DNA of 17,647 nt from assembly GCA_020026435.1 (NCBI GenBank), contig JAHHQK010000044.1:1-17647 (forward strand), read 5' to 3'. The notes beneath the pieces were generated by a model. That model saw nothing but the letters and a program-made list of their open reading frames with translations, searched no databases and was not told the DNA's origin. Positions 1 through 7,674 of the stretch are shown piece by piece. Numbering within the stretch: position 1 is the first letter of the stretch; the number at the start of each line of letters is the position of its first letter. The DNA comes from Alistipes sp. GTDB taxonomy: Bacteria; Bacteroidota; Bacteroidia; Bacteroidales; Rikenellaceae. A program made the position numbers and the translations under genes.

Positions 1-32
1 AGAAAACGGGTGATGTCGAATTCGGCGGCCAT
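1..32 (-). CDS. 5' end of an unidentified minus-strand gene (partial)
   Basis: Reading the minus strand from an ATG at 32-30 gives M-A-A-E-F-D-I-T-R-F before the window ends. A GAGGA stretch lies seven bases before the ATG, which is a reasonable ribosome binding site for this organism, and the codons are GC-ending like those of neighbouring genes. The frame is also open further upstream, so the true start could be earlier. Ten residues are too few to name a function. The existence of a gene here is an inference from the start context only. Confidence 0.3.
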   Translation of the reverse strand, partial: MAAEFDITRF

Positions 33-620
33 CTTTGAATCCTCGCTGTAACCGATAGGTTTGGGGTTGTTGATTGTTACGACAAAAAAAATTTTTAAAT
101 GTAATACAACCTTTTGCTACTCTCTATTTGAAAATCCGGAGTGGGGGGCGGAATCTGTTATGATTTCGGAATGAATTTGTGGGTGAATAAGTTTGGAAAT
201 AGTTACAAGTCTTTCCGAGAAAAACGGATCGAAAAAGAGATTGTTGACTATTCATATCATAATGAAAGAAGGCGGGGTGAAACCTCCGCCTTTTCTTGTG
301 TTTTGTTTACCGTCCACTCTTTCGGTAGACCTTGATGTCTGCGATGGAGACGATGGGGTAGGAGTGCTCGGCCGCGAAATGCTCGATCCGGGGGCGGTGT
401 GCCCGATTTCGGGGAATAATGGGGGAGTCTGTTGATATCGCCCTTCGGAACGAAGCGGCAATGATGCTTTTCGAGAATTGTGGGGATCAGCCCGATGCCG
501 TGGACTGACGGCTTGGTCGAGGGGAAAGAGAAGACCTCGTTGGTGATTTTCAGAGGTGGATGTGAAACTCCCTGTTGCCGGTCGTCAAAGACGCGATGTT
601 TGTCTTTTCCCGGGACGGGG
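33..620. other. Gene-free stretch, possible decayed gene at 300-620
   Basis: I find no intact gene here. Positions 60-270 are AT-rich, with an A/T tract at 84-99, and look like an intergenic region. Positions 300-620 keep the GC-rich, codon-like composition of the genes. Minus-strand pieces in different frames look protein-like: one at about 460-545 contains HGIGL and ILEKHH in a spacing resembling the G-box region of GHKL-type kinase ATPase domains; another, ending at the TAA at 309-307, reads IEHFAAEH then YPIVSIADIKVYRKSGR. No single frame joins them with a start codon, so a frameshifted remnant is more likely than a working gene. The family suggestion is tentative. Confidence 0.4.
269..296. 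terminator. Hairpin terminator, possibly bidirectional
   Basis: AAGGCGGG at 269-276 pairs with TCCGCCTT at 285-292 (one G-T pair) around an eight-base loop. On the plus strand the stem runs into TTTTCTTGTGTTTTG; on the minus strand it is followed by CTTTCATT, a weaker T-rich tail. The minus-strand oxidoreductase gene and the possible decayed frame (stop at 309-307) both read towards it, so it may end their transcription. No plus-strand gene ends just before it. Confidence 0.6.
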
Positions 621-1874
621 TCAGATCCGCGTTTGAAGGTCGTCGATCCGGATGACCTGCCCGCGAAGACGGCTTTGCTCGGCGGCATGACAGACCAGAA
701 AACTCTCCCAGAGATCATCGGCAGAGACCGTGAGGGGATGATCCCCGCAGAGGATCGCTTCCGTGAAATCCCCGATCAGCCTTAGATCGGCCCCCGCATG
801 GTAGGGTCGGTCCAGCTCGGCCGAGAAGTCGAAGACCTGCTCCCGACCCTTGAAGTCGCGGGCCACGATCCGCCGCTCGTCGCCGTAGATTTCGCCGTGG
901 CTCAGGTGGATGGTCGTGCGCCTCAGATCGTCGGCCGTGCACATATTCATCGTCAATGTGATGCTCGCCCCATGCTCCATGTCCAGGATGACACACTGAT
1001 GGTCCACGACATTGTTCCGACAGCGGAATACACATCGGCCGTAGGGGCCCTCCACCAATTCGTGGCGGATGGCGTCGTCGATGCTGCCGCCCGCGGGGAT
1101 GTCGAAATTCGAGATCCAGTCCCGCCGCCTCTGATACAGATCCCGGGCCGAGTAGGGGCATTGTTCCTCCAAGGGACACGTTATGCAGCGTTCGGTGCTT
1201 TGTGCGGGGGCGTTTTCGGCCTTGAACCACTTGAGCGACCCGAACGACGACACTCTGAGGCATTTCCGGTCGGCTACCCACAACAGAAAGTCCACATCAT
1301 GGCAGCATTTGCTGATGAGCATTGGGTTGGAGGTGTCGCTGTTGCTGAATATGCCGCGGACGAAACTGTGGGTCGATCGGTCCATTCCGACCGAGACGCT
1401 GTGGTTGATCGAGATCACCTCTCCGTAGCGGCCTTCGGCGACCAGTCTCTTGATTTTCTGAAAGTAGGGATGAAACCTTAACACATGGCAGACCCCCACC
1501 CGAACCCCTTCCCTGCGGGCCGCTTCCCTTACGCGGAGACACTCTTCCGGGGTTTGGGCGATGGGTTTTTCGATCAGTACATGATGACGGGCGGCAATGG
1601 CCCGCATCACGGGGTCGAAGTGGAGGTTGTCGGGGGTGGTGACCAGGACCATGTCTATGTCGTGACACCGATCCAGCATCGTGCGGTAGTCCTCGAAACA
1701 GGCCTCGGGGCTGAGTCCGAAACGGGCGGCGCAGGCCTCCCGTCTCAGGACGTTGATCTCGGCCAAAGCCGTCAGCTGCAAGCGTTCGGGATGCTCTTCG
1801 CAGTATCTCAGATATTTGTTGGCTCGATTCCCGGCTCCGATAACTGCCAGTCGGATCGGATTCGAAATACTCAT
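621..1874 (-). CDS. Gfo/Idh/MocA-family NAD(P)-dependent oxidoreductase
   Basis: A predicted cytoplasmic dehydrogenase of 417 residues that probably oxidises or epimerises a sugar or sugar-like substrate with NAD(P); the substrate cannot be read from sequence. The N-terminal Rossmann fold shows VIGAG at residues 11-15, and the family's dinucleotide-site motif EKP is at 102-104. A conserved-looking CCHDVDFL segment (189-196) supplies His191, a likely catalytic residue. A cysteine cluster (Cys229, Cys232, Cys238, followed by PYSA) interrupts the C-terminal domain; it is typical of one MocA-like subgroup and may bind metal. I chose the ATG at 1874 because the Rossmann fold begins a few residues later; the frame is open 35 codons further upstream, but that stretch is not protein-like and overlaps the promoter. 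It appears to be a single-gene unit, 237 bases downstream of the helicase gene. Family assignment is firm, substrate unknown. Confidence 0.9.
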   Translation of the reverse strand: MSISNPIRLAVIGAGNRANKYLRYCEEHPERLQLTALAEINVLRREACAARFGLSPEACFEDYRTMLDRCHDIDMVLVTTPDNLHFDPVMRAIAARHHVLIEKPIAQTPEECLRVREAARREGVRVGVCHVLRFHPYFQKIKRLVAEGRYGEVISINHSVSVGMDRSTHSFVRGIFSNSDTSNPMLISKCCHDVDFLLWVADRKCLRVSSFGSLKWFKAENAPAQSTERCITCPLEEQCPYSARDLYQRRRDWISNFDIPAGGSIDDAIRHELVEGPYGRCVFRCRNNVVDHQCVILDMEHGASITLTMNMCTADDLRRTTIHLSHGEIYGDERRIVARDFKGREQVFDFSAELDRPYHAGADLRLIGDFTEAILCGDHPLTVSADDLWESFLVCHAAEQSRLRGQVIRIDDLQTRI

Positions 1875-1957
1875 GGTTCCGCGGTGTTTTAGGTTCGTGC
1901 GACGTCGTGATGCAGGCTGCAAGGACGGTCGTGGGACATCGTAAAGGTTTCGGTTTG

Positions 1958-1987
1958 CAAAATTAATATATCCGTGCAAATCTGCAA
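1958..1987 (-). promoter_or_regulatory. Bacteroidota-type promoter for the oxidoreductase gene
   Basis: On the minus strand TAATTTTG (1965-1958) matches the TAnnTTTG -7 element exactly, and TTG (1987-1985) lies 19 bases upstream, where the -33 element belongs. This leaves about 80 bases of untranslated leader before the ATG at 1874. Transcription start is inferred, not shown. Confidence 0.6.
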
Positions 1988-2111
1988 GTTATCGAAACCC
2001 CACCGAAACCCGGCAGTTTGTGCATCGGGTTGTAAATCAGTCGAATGATCCTTTCGTGAAAATGGAACGAAGTGCAGAATCCCGTTTTTTTTGAGGTGAT
2101 CTCCGTCAGTC

Positions 2112-4316
2112 TTATCCTCCTGCATTGGCGGAGTTGATGAGCGCCAGTATTTCGTCGCCGTATTTGCTGACAAAGGTCTTGCCGATGCCCTTGATCGACA
2201 GCAGTTCCGCCGGGGTTTCGGGCAGGAAGTTGGAGAGGGTGATCATCGGCTTCTGGTGGAGGATGCAGTAGGGGGGTATCTGGAGTTCCGAGGCCTTGGC
2301 GTAACGCCATTGGCGCAGGCGTTCAAAGATCTCGGGATGGGCGATATCGACCTCCTCCTCTTCGTCGTTCTGCGTGGCGGGGGCATCGGTTGTGGGGCGT
2401 TCCGCGGTTTTGCGGGTTGTCAGACGGGCAAATCCCATGTCGGGATGGGCCATGGCGCGGTTCAGCATCACGCGCAGTTCCTTGACCCCGCGGTTAGGAA
2501 GTTCGGCCGAAACCACGGCCCTCTCTTCGAGGTATCGCTCCAGGTCGAAACCCTCGCGGACATGATTCCAGAGGAAGAGTTTGGTGAAAAGCTCGTTGAC
2601 GAAGTTGGTGAAATACTGCCGGTTGAGACGTTTCTTGGCCTTGTCGTCGAAGTCCACCCCTGCGGCGATCTCAACCAGGGGGATCAGTTCCCGCAGCGCG
2701 TGGTCCAGGAAATAGTCCGAGGCCTTGAAGATCCGCTCGCGGAGGAATTCCGACGAGAGGTAATCCTCGCCGACGATTCTATCGAGTGAGCGTTGGAAGC
2801 GTTCACCCACCTGGACGATGTCGCGTTTGAAGGGCTCTTCAGCCTCGGTCCACCGCGACAAAGCCTTGGAGAAGAGCCCCGGGAAGGTGAACCTCACGAA
2901 CTTGAGGTAGGTGTAGTAGAGCCTGCGTAGTTCCTCCATCGAGAAGAGATCCTTGACCACCTCGCGGAAGTAGGCACGGCGGTCTTCCCTGAGGTCGTTT
3001 TCCGAGGGCAGCGCTCCGGCGACATAGTCCGAAAAGGAATCGACCCTCCGGTCGTCGATGAGGGCCGTGGGGGTGATCTTCTGGCGAAGGACGATGCCCT
3101 CCAGCGTGCGGCAGCGGCTCAGGGCCACATAGACCTGGCCGTGGGAAAACGACCGCCCGGCGTCGATCACGGCGCGGTCGAAGGTCAGTCCCTGGCTCTT
3201 GTGGATGGTGATGGCCCAGGCCGTTTTCAGGGGGTATTGTGTGAAGAGTCCGTCGATGACCGAGACGATCTCCTTGCTCTCCTCGTTGATCTCGTAGCGG
3301 AGGTTCTCCCACGGCAGCGGCTCCACGTCGATGGCCTCGCCCGAGGGCAGTTCCACTTCGATGAAGTCCTCGTCCAGGGCCGTGACCTTGCCGATCGTGC
3401 CGTTTACAAAGAGCCGTTCGGGGTTGGGGTCGTTCTTCGTGAACATGACCTGTGCCCCCACCTTCAGATGAAGCTCCTCGTCCTGGGGATACATGCTTTC
3501 GGGAAAATTACCCTCGATCGAGGCCGTGTAGGTGTATTCCCGCGCGGGGAGTGCCTCCAGACGGCGGGTGTTGATCTCGCGGGTCGTGTTGTTGTGCGTA
3601 CAGAGCGTGATGCACCCCTCGGGGGCTTCGTAGTCGGGGATGTAACGCTCGTTGAGTGTGGCGAGCAGGTCATGGGTCAGACGGTTTTGACGCACGGCCG
3701 ACAGGATGTCAATGAATTCGGAATCCTTCTGACGGTAAATCTTCTCCAGCTCCACCAGTCGGTAGGGATGCTCCCTGAGCACGTGGGCGTCGAAGAAGTA
3801 GGGCGAGGCGTAGTAGCGGCTCATCATCTGCCACTCCTCGTCGCGGACCACGGGGGCGAGCTGCTGCACATCGCCGATCATCAGCACCTGCACCCCTCCG
3901 AACGGCCTGGTCGAGTGTCGCAACTTGCGCAGCAGGGAGTCCAGCTCGTCGAGGATGTCGGCGCGGAGCATGCTCACCTCGTCGATGATCATCAGATCGA
4001 TCGAGCGGATGATCTTCAGCTTCTTGCGGTGGAACTTGTAGCGACCCTCCCGGTCGTGTGCCTGCACGTGGGCGTAGTCGGGCAGGAACAACCCGAAGGG
4101 GAGCTGGAAGAACGAATGGAGGGTGACACCTCCCGCATTGATCGCCGCCACACCCGTCGGTGCCAGGACGATCTTGCGTTTGGGACACTCCCGGACCACG
4201 TGTTTGAGGAAGGTGGTCTTTCCGGAGCCGGCCTTTCCTGTTAAAAAAAGGTTCATCGACGTGTGGGTGACATACTCCCAGGCCAGTTCCAGCTCTTTGT
4301 TCTGTTCCAAATGCAT
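2112..4316 (-). CDS. Pif1/RecD-like superfamily 1 helicase with C-terminal HRDC-like region
   Basis: A 734-residue ATP-dependent DNA helicase, presumably cytoplasmic and acting in replication or repair. Walker A is GKAGSGKT at residues 27-34, Walker B is LMIIDEVS with Asp112-Glu113, and a GDVQQLAPV motif follows at 148-156, the order seen in Pif1/RecD helicases. The UvrD_C_2-type motif TIHKSQGLTF near residue 370, followed by GQVYVALSRC, completes the second helicase domain. The last 70 or so residues (PPYCILHQ to GKTFVSKYGDEIL) resemble an HRDC or helix-hairpin-helix nucleic-acid binding domain as in RecQ-type proteins. The start at 4316 lies ten residues before the first helix and 24 bases after the -7 element. 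Proteins of this layout are common in Bacteroidota. The precise biological role is unknown. Confidence 0.92.
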   Translation of the reverse strand: MHLEQNKELELAWEYVTHTSMNLFLTGKAGSGKTTFLKHVVRECPKRKIVLAPTGVAAINAGGVTLHSFFQLPFGLFLPDYAHVQAHDREGRYKFHRKKLKIIRSIDLMIIDEVSMLRADILDELDSLLRKLRHSTRPFGGVQVLMIGDVQQLAPVVRDEEWQMMSRYYASPYFFDAHVLREHPYRLVELEKIYRQKDSEFIDILSAVRQNRLTHDLLATLNERYIPDYEAPEGCITLCTHNNTTREINTRRLEALPAREYTYTASIEGNFPESMYPQDEELHLKVGAQVMFTKNDPNPERLFVNGTIGKVTALDEDFIEVELPSGEAIDVEPLPWENLRYEINEESKEIVSVIDGLFTQYPLKTAWAITIHKSQGLTFDRAVIDAGRSFSHGQVYVALSRCRTLEGIVLRQKITPTALIDDRRVDSFSDYVAGALPSENDLREDRRAYFREVVKDLFSMEELRRLYYTYLKFVRFTFPGLFSKALSRWTEAEEPFKRDIVQVGERFQRSLDRIVGEDYLSSEFLRERIFKASDYFLDHALRELIPLVEIAAGVDFDDKAKKRLNRQYFTNFVNELFTKLFLWNHVREGFDLERYLEERAVVSAELPNRGVKELRVMLNRAMAHPDMGFARLTTRKTAERPTTDAPATQNDEEEEVDIAHPEIFERLRQWRYAKASELQIPPYCILHQKPMITLSNFLPETPAELLSIKGIGKTFVSKYGDEILALINSANAGG

Positions 4317-4339
4317 GATGGATTTGAGGATTTATTTTG

Positions 4340-4347
4340 CAAAGGTA
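4340..4347 (-). promoter_or_regulatory. -7 promoter element for the helicase gene
   Basis: TACCTTTG on the minus strand matches TAnnTTTG exactly and sits 24 bases before the helicase ATG, which leaves a very short leader. No TTG is seen at the expected -33 distance, so this is a half-site call. The region 4317-4517 is a divergent promoter region shared with the C-S lyase gene. Confidence 0.5.
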
Positions 4348-4477
4348 CTAATTTTTTGCGGAGCGGCTCTCCCCGCGACGGGAAACCGTCCTTAAAAAAG
4401 ACGGAATCCGACACCCGCAAGCCGTTATGATGCAGAAAAAACGGCCGAAATTTCACGCATCAGACCCTCTTTCCCGA

Positions 4478-4485
4478 TATTTTTG
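4478..4485 (+). promoter_or_regulatory. -7 promoter element for the C-S lyase gene
   Basis: TATTTTTG matches TAnnTTTG exactly and lies 32 bases before the ATG at 4518. A clear -33 TTG is absent at the usual distance. The position fits a short untranslated leader. Confidence 0.5.
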
Positions 4486-4517
4486 TTATTTTAGACCCGA
4501 AAAAACACCGACTAACG

Positions 4518-5690
4518 ATGACTTATCAATTTGACGAAATACTCGATCGCCGCTCGTCCCACGCGGTGAAGATCGACGGGATGAAGGATTTGTGGGGACG
4601 CACGGATCTCATCCCGCTGTGGGTGGCCGACATGGATTTCCCCACTCCCGACTTTGTGCTCGATGCCGTACGCCACCGCCTGGAGCATCCGCTGCTGGGC
4701 TATACGGCCAAATCCGACGAATACTACCGGGCCGTGGAGCGGTGGGTCAACCGCCGCTACGACATGGGGGTCGAACGTCGCCACATCAACTTTGTGCCGG
4801 GAATCGTGGCGGGGTTGGGCATGGCGATCAACTGCTTCTCGAAGCCGGGCGACAGGGTGATGATCATGCCGCCGGTCTATCCGCCCTTCATGTGGCTCAA
4901 CACGCGCAACCACCGCATCGTGGAGGAGTGCCCGCTGATCCCGTGCGACGGCACCTGCCGCATGAACCTGGATTACCTGCGGGCTCATGCCGAGGGGGTG
5001 CGTCTGCTGATCCTCTGCAATCCCCACAACCCGGGCGGTGTGGTCTGGACGGTCGACGAGCTGAGGGAGCTGGCCGAAATCTGCCGTGAGCATCATATCC
5101 TGGTGTTTTCCGACGAGATCCATGCCGATCTGACGCTTCCGCCTTACCGCCACACGCCTTTTGCCACGGTGTCGGAGGCGGCACGCGACAATTCGGTGAC
5201 CTTCATGGCCCCGAGCAAGACGTTCAATATGCCGGGTCTGGCGGCGTCGCATTCCCTGATCTTCAATGACGATCTGCGGCGGGAGTTTGTCACCTACCTC
5301 GAAGCCGGGGAACTGAATGCCGGTCATGTCTTTGCGTTCGACTGTGTCGCCGCGGCCTACAACAACGGCGAGGAGTGGCTGGAGCAGTGCCTGGCTTACA
5401 TTGCGGACAATATCGACCTTGTCGTCGGATTCCTCGAAACGCATACGCCCCGAATCCGTGCCATGCGTCCTCAGGCCTCGTTCCTCGTGTGGCTGGATTG
5501 CCGCGGGATGGAGATGACGCACGACGAACTGATCGGCTTCTTTGCTGACGAGGCGGGTTTGGCCCTCAACGACGGAGAGTCGTTCGGCAAGGGCGGCGAG
5601 GGTTTCATGCGCCTGAATGTCGCCACGCCCCGTGCCGTACTCCGAAAGGCCCTGTCGCAACTTGAGACGGCTTACAAAAAGCATTTCTGA
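4518..5690 (+). CDS. MalY/PatB-type PLP-dependent C-S lyase (cystathionine beta-lyase-like)
   Basis: A 390-residue cytoplasmic aminotransferase-fold enzyme expected to split cystathionine or cysteine into pyruvate, ammonia and a thiol or sulfide. The N-terminal pattern LIPLWVADMDFPTPDFV is the signature start of the MalY/PatB group. CNPHNPGG and FSDEIHADL are fold-type I PLP motifs, and the PLP lysine is Lys234 in APSKTFNMPG. Length and full co-linearity fit the family, with no sign of truncation. The ATG at 4518 is the first in frame and follows the -7 element closely. It stands alone, with a divergent helicase upstream and a terminator after it. Whether it serves methionine synthesis, cysteine breakdown (hydrogen sulfide release) or another sulfur amino acid cannot be told from sequence. 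Annotation as an aminotransferase is a common alternative. Confidence 0.93.
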   Translation: MTYQFDEILDRRSSHAVKIDGMKDLWGRTDLIPLWVADMDFPTPDFVLDAVRHRLEHPLLGYTAKSDEYYRAVERWVNRRYDMGVERRHINFVPGIVAGLGMAINCFSKPGDRVMIMPPVYPPFMWLNTRNHRIVEECPLIPCDGTCRMNLDYLRAHAEGVRLLILCNPHNPGGVVWTVDELRELAEICREHHILVFSDEIHADLTLPPYRHTPFATVSEAARDNSVTFMAPSKTFNMPGLAASHSLIFNDDLRREFVTYLEAGELNAGHVFAFDCVAAAYNNGEEWLEQCLAYIADNIDLVVGFLETHTPRIRAMRPQASFLVWLDCRGMEMTHDELIGFFADEAGLALNDGESFGKGGEGFMRLNVATPRAVLRKALSQLETAYKKHF

Positions 5691-5747
5691 ATGGGCCGTA
5701 AATCAATATTTTGCAGGAGAATACATCCCCGGAATTCCTTGTCTGAA

Positions 5748-5778
5748 CCTCTGCCCCCCCCGAAGGCGGAGGTTTTTT
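5748..5778 (+). terminator. Rho-independent terminator after the C-S lyase gene
   Basis: CCTCTGCC (5748-5755) pairs with GGCGGAGG (5765-5772), one G-T pair, around a nine-base loop, and is followed directly by six T residues. It lies 58 bases after the stop codon. Confidence 0.8.
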
Positions 5779-6018
5779 CGTGTGGGGAAAATTCCCGGTG
5801 GACGCAGGCTCGTTGTTGCCGGCCTGGTAATTGTCGGACAGCCGGGCGCGCGCCGTTCGAGCCGTGCGGGCTGTCTGTCGCACATCTCGCTCGCGGAGCA
5901 CGATGAAACCGAGGCTTTGGCCGATCTCGACGAGAAGATTCGTATCGGGGATATGTTCTTTTTCTCTCCGATGCTCTTCCTGGGTAAGTAGCATTTCCGC
6001 AAACAGCCCCTTTTAATC
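5779..6018 (+). other. Short transcribed-looking gap between two terminators
   Basis: No confident gene. A plus-strand frame from a GTG at 5782 to TAG at 5989-5991 (69 codons) has GC-ending codons and a protein-like end (DETEALADLDEKIRIG), and the stop is 29 bases before the next terminator. There is no ATG near its beginning, no visible ribosome site and no recognised family. An opposing minus-strand frame from 5994 is equally open, so chance cannot be excluded. It could be a gene remnant, a small gene or nothing. Confidence 0.25.
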
Positions 6019-6020
6019 AG

Positions 6021-6066
6021 GGCGAAGCCTGCTCCCTTTGGGGCGTGGGCTTCGCCTTTGTTGTTT
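6021..6066 (+). terminator. Rho-independent terminator
   Basis: GGCGAAGCC (6021-6029) and GGCTTCGCC (6048-6056) form a perfect nine-base-pair stem followed by TTTGTTGTTT. The T-rich tail is only on the plus-strand side. No confident gene ends just upstream; the C-S lyase already has its own terminator. Confidence 0.75.
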
Positions 6067-6084
6067 CAGGAAGCGCGGAAGGTC

Positions 6085-6115
6085 TTGTTTTTATCCCGGG
6101 GAAGCATTATCTTTA
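6085..6115 (+). promoter_or_regulatory. Promoter for the fucose isomerase-like gene
   Basis: TTG at 6085-6087 and TATCTTTA at 6108-6115 (TAnnTTTG with the last base changed) are 20 bases apart, the usual Bacteroidota spacing. The ATG at 6142 lies 26 bases downstream. Confidence 0.55.
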
Positions 6116-6141
6116 TTCTTTACTTAACACACACTCAGACT

Positions 6142-7371
6142 ATGAAGATATCATTGTTTACACTTACATCTCCGATTCACGACAAGGAATCCATCGAGTG
6201 CAATTCCCGCGAATTCCTCGATGAAATCGCAGCGGAAGCAGGCTGTGAATTTGAAACATACGGCGAGGACTACGAGGCCTACAACGATGCTCAGCAACCC
6301 GTCATCTTCGTCCGCACGGGCGGCACGGAGGGTCTTTTCAAACGCCGGTTCGACCGTATTGGCGGTTATGTCCGCCTGCTGACCTCGGGAAAGAGTAATT
6401 CGCTGGCCGCCTCGATGGAGATACTTTCTTATTTGAGACAGAACGGACGTGAAGGCGAAATCCTCCACGGAAGCACGGACTACATCGCCGCCCGCCTTCG
6501 GGAGGGATTCGCCGTGGAGCGTGCCCGCCGTCGGTTGCAGGGTCTTAGACTCGGAGTGGTGGGCGCACCTTCCGACTGGCTCATCGCGAGCGGCGTGGAC
6601 CGTGGGGCATTACTCACAAAACTGGGTGTCACACTGGTCGATATTCCCATCGGGGAGCTGGTTGCGGAGGTGGAATCCGTCTGCACGGACAGCCCCGAGT
6701 GGCGCGGACTGATGGCGGAGGGCGAAGTCCGAGATTTTGACGCCCATGCCCCCGAGGCATTGAAAACCTATCGCGAGGGGGCTTTCCGCATTTACCTGGC
6801 CCTGGATCGGATCATCCGGAAGTATGGGCTGGGCGGATTCACGTTGAGGTGCTTCGACCTGTTGACCGCTCTGAACAATACGGGATGTATGGCCCTGGCG
6901 ATGTTCAACGCCCGCGGTATCCCGGCCAGTTGTGAGGGCGATATTCCGGCCTTGCTGACCATGACGGTGGGCAACGGCCTGACGGATTGCTGCGGCTTCC
7001 AGGCCAATCCCTCGCGGATCGACGTCGAAAAGGACGAGATGACCTTTGCCCACTGCACCGTGCCGTTCAATATGGTGCGCGACTGCTCCTACCACACCCA
7101 CTTCGAGTCGGGGATCGGTATTGCCATACGCGGCGAGCTGGAGCAGGGTGAGGTTACCATTGCCAAGATCGCGGGCGACCTTTCGCGGGCTTATGTCCAT
7201 AAGGCCCGTCTGATTGCCAACCTCTCGGAATCGAGCCTTTGCCGCACGCAGGTTGTCGTCCGCGGGGAGCGGTTCGCCGATTACTTTCTTTCGGATCCGA
7301 TCGGCAACCACCACATCATTTTCCCCGGAGACCACAGCCGTCTGTTCGAGGCCTTCATGAGAAGCCTCTGA
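6142..7371 (+). CDS. L-fucose isomerase-like protein
   Basis: A 409-residue predicted cytoplasmic protein of the L-fucose/L-arabinose isomerase superfamily, which interconverts aldose and ketose sugars with a divalent metal. The N-terminal half has the two Rossmann-like lobes (IFVRTGGTEGLF at 55-66, GLRLGVVGAPSDWL at 134-147). The C-terminal half carries the family's metal-site context, CEGDIPALLT with Glu265 and Asp267, and a histidine-rich segment with His304 (FAHCTVPF), His318 and His320 (HTHFESGIG). The start at MKISLFTLTSP is chosen because upstream codons overlap the promoter. It is shorter than true FucI enzymes (about 590 residues) and belongs to the shorter Bacteroidota group with unproven substrate. 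No fucose kinase, aldolase or permease is adjacent, so the sugar is unknown. Confidence 0.8.
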   Translation: MKISLFTLTSPIHDKESIECNSREFLDEIAAEAGCEFETYGEDYEAYNDAQQPVIFVRTGGTEGLFKRRFDRIGGYVRLLTSGKSNSLAASMEILSYLRQNGREGEILHGSTDYIAARLREGFAVERARRRLQGLRLGVVGAPSDWLIASGVDRGALLTKLGVTLVDIPIGELVAEVESVCTDSPEWRGLMAEGEVRDFDAHAPEALKTYREGAFRIYLALDRIIRKYGLGGFTLRCFDLLTALNNTGCMALAMFNARGIPASCEGDIPALLTMTVGNGLTDCCGFQANPSRIDVEKDEMTFAHCTVPFNMVRDCSYHTHFESGIGIAIRGELEQGEVTIAKIAGDLSRAYVHKARLIANLSESSLCRTQVVVRGERFADYFLSDPIGNHHIIFPGDHSRLFEAFMRSL

Positions 7372-7674
7372 CGGAAGACCTCTATATAATCCTCGGTTAT
7401 CCGACAGGTGGGGAAGGGTCGAACGATCGTCGGAATCCGGTCTGTCGGAAGGCTCTCGTCGAGGATACGGACAAGGTCCGTTTGGAGACTAATTTTCAGA
7501 GATTTGCCTTCCGATTCACGGCGAAATGGCCCGGGGAGGCACTTTTGATAGAAAAAAAAGTAAAAAACCGACATCATATTTTCCCCATAAAATGCGTTAG
7601 AACGGTAAAACTGTATATTTTTGCGCCGGAAAACTCCGGTAAACAGGCAAACAAATCCGGAACAGAGAATAAGT
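7372..7674 (+). other. Intergenic region upstream of the efflux operon
   Basis: No gene is seen. No classical terminator follows the fucose isomerase-like gene. A compact inverted repeat, ACGGAC-AAG-GTCCGT at 7467-7481, could be a hairpin or operator. Positions 7550-7610 are A/T-rich and lead into the operon promoter. Confidence 0.4.
7616..7639 (+). promoter_or_regulatory. Efflux operon -7 element and 5' hairpin
   Basis: TATTTTTG (7616-7623) matches TAnnTTTG exactly; the -33 region has no good TTG. Immediately after it CCGGA (7626-7630) and TCCGG (7635-7639) flank AAAC. Because transcription should begin within or just before this repeat, it would form a hairpin at the very 5' end of the mRNA or act as an operator at the start site. 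The ATG of the first gene follows 35 bases later. Confidence 0.5.

Noticed and set aside
3141..4244. Plus-strand open frame opposite the helicase gene (367 codons)
   Set aside because: Val/Gly/His-rich shadow of the helicase; the helicase motifs on the minus strand are unmistakable.
4512..5684. Minus-strand open frame exactly opposite the C-S lyase gene (390 codons)
   Set aside because: Same length and near-identical limits as the plus-strand gene, no recognisable motif; an antisense shadow of biased codons.
5605..5994. Minus-strand 129-codon frame crossing the C-S lyase terminator
   Set aside because: It runs through a terminator hairpin and into the 3' end of the lyase gene, with no family similarity; its N-terminal part looks protein-like but no more so than the opposing frame.
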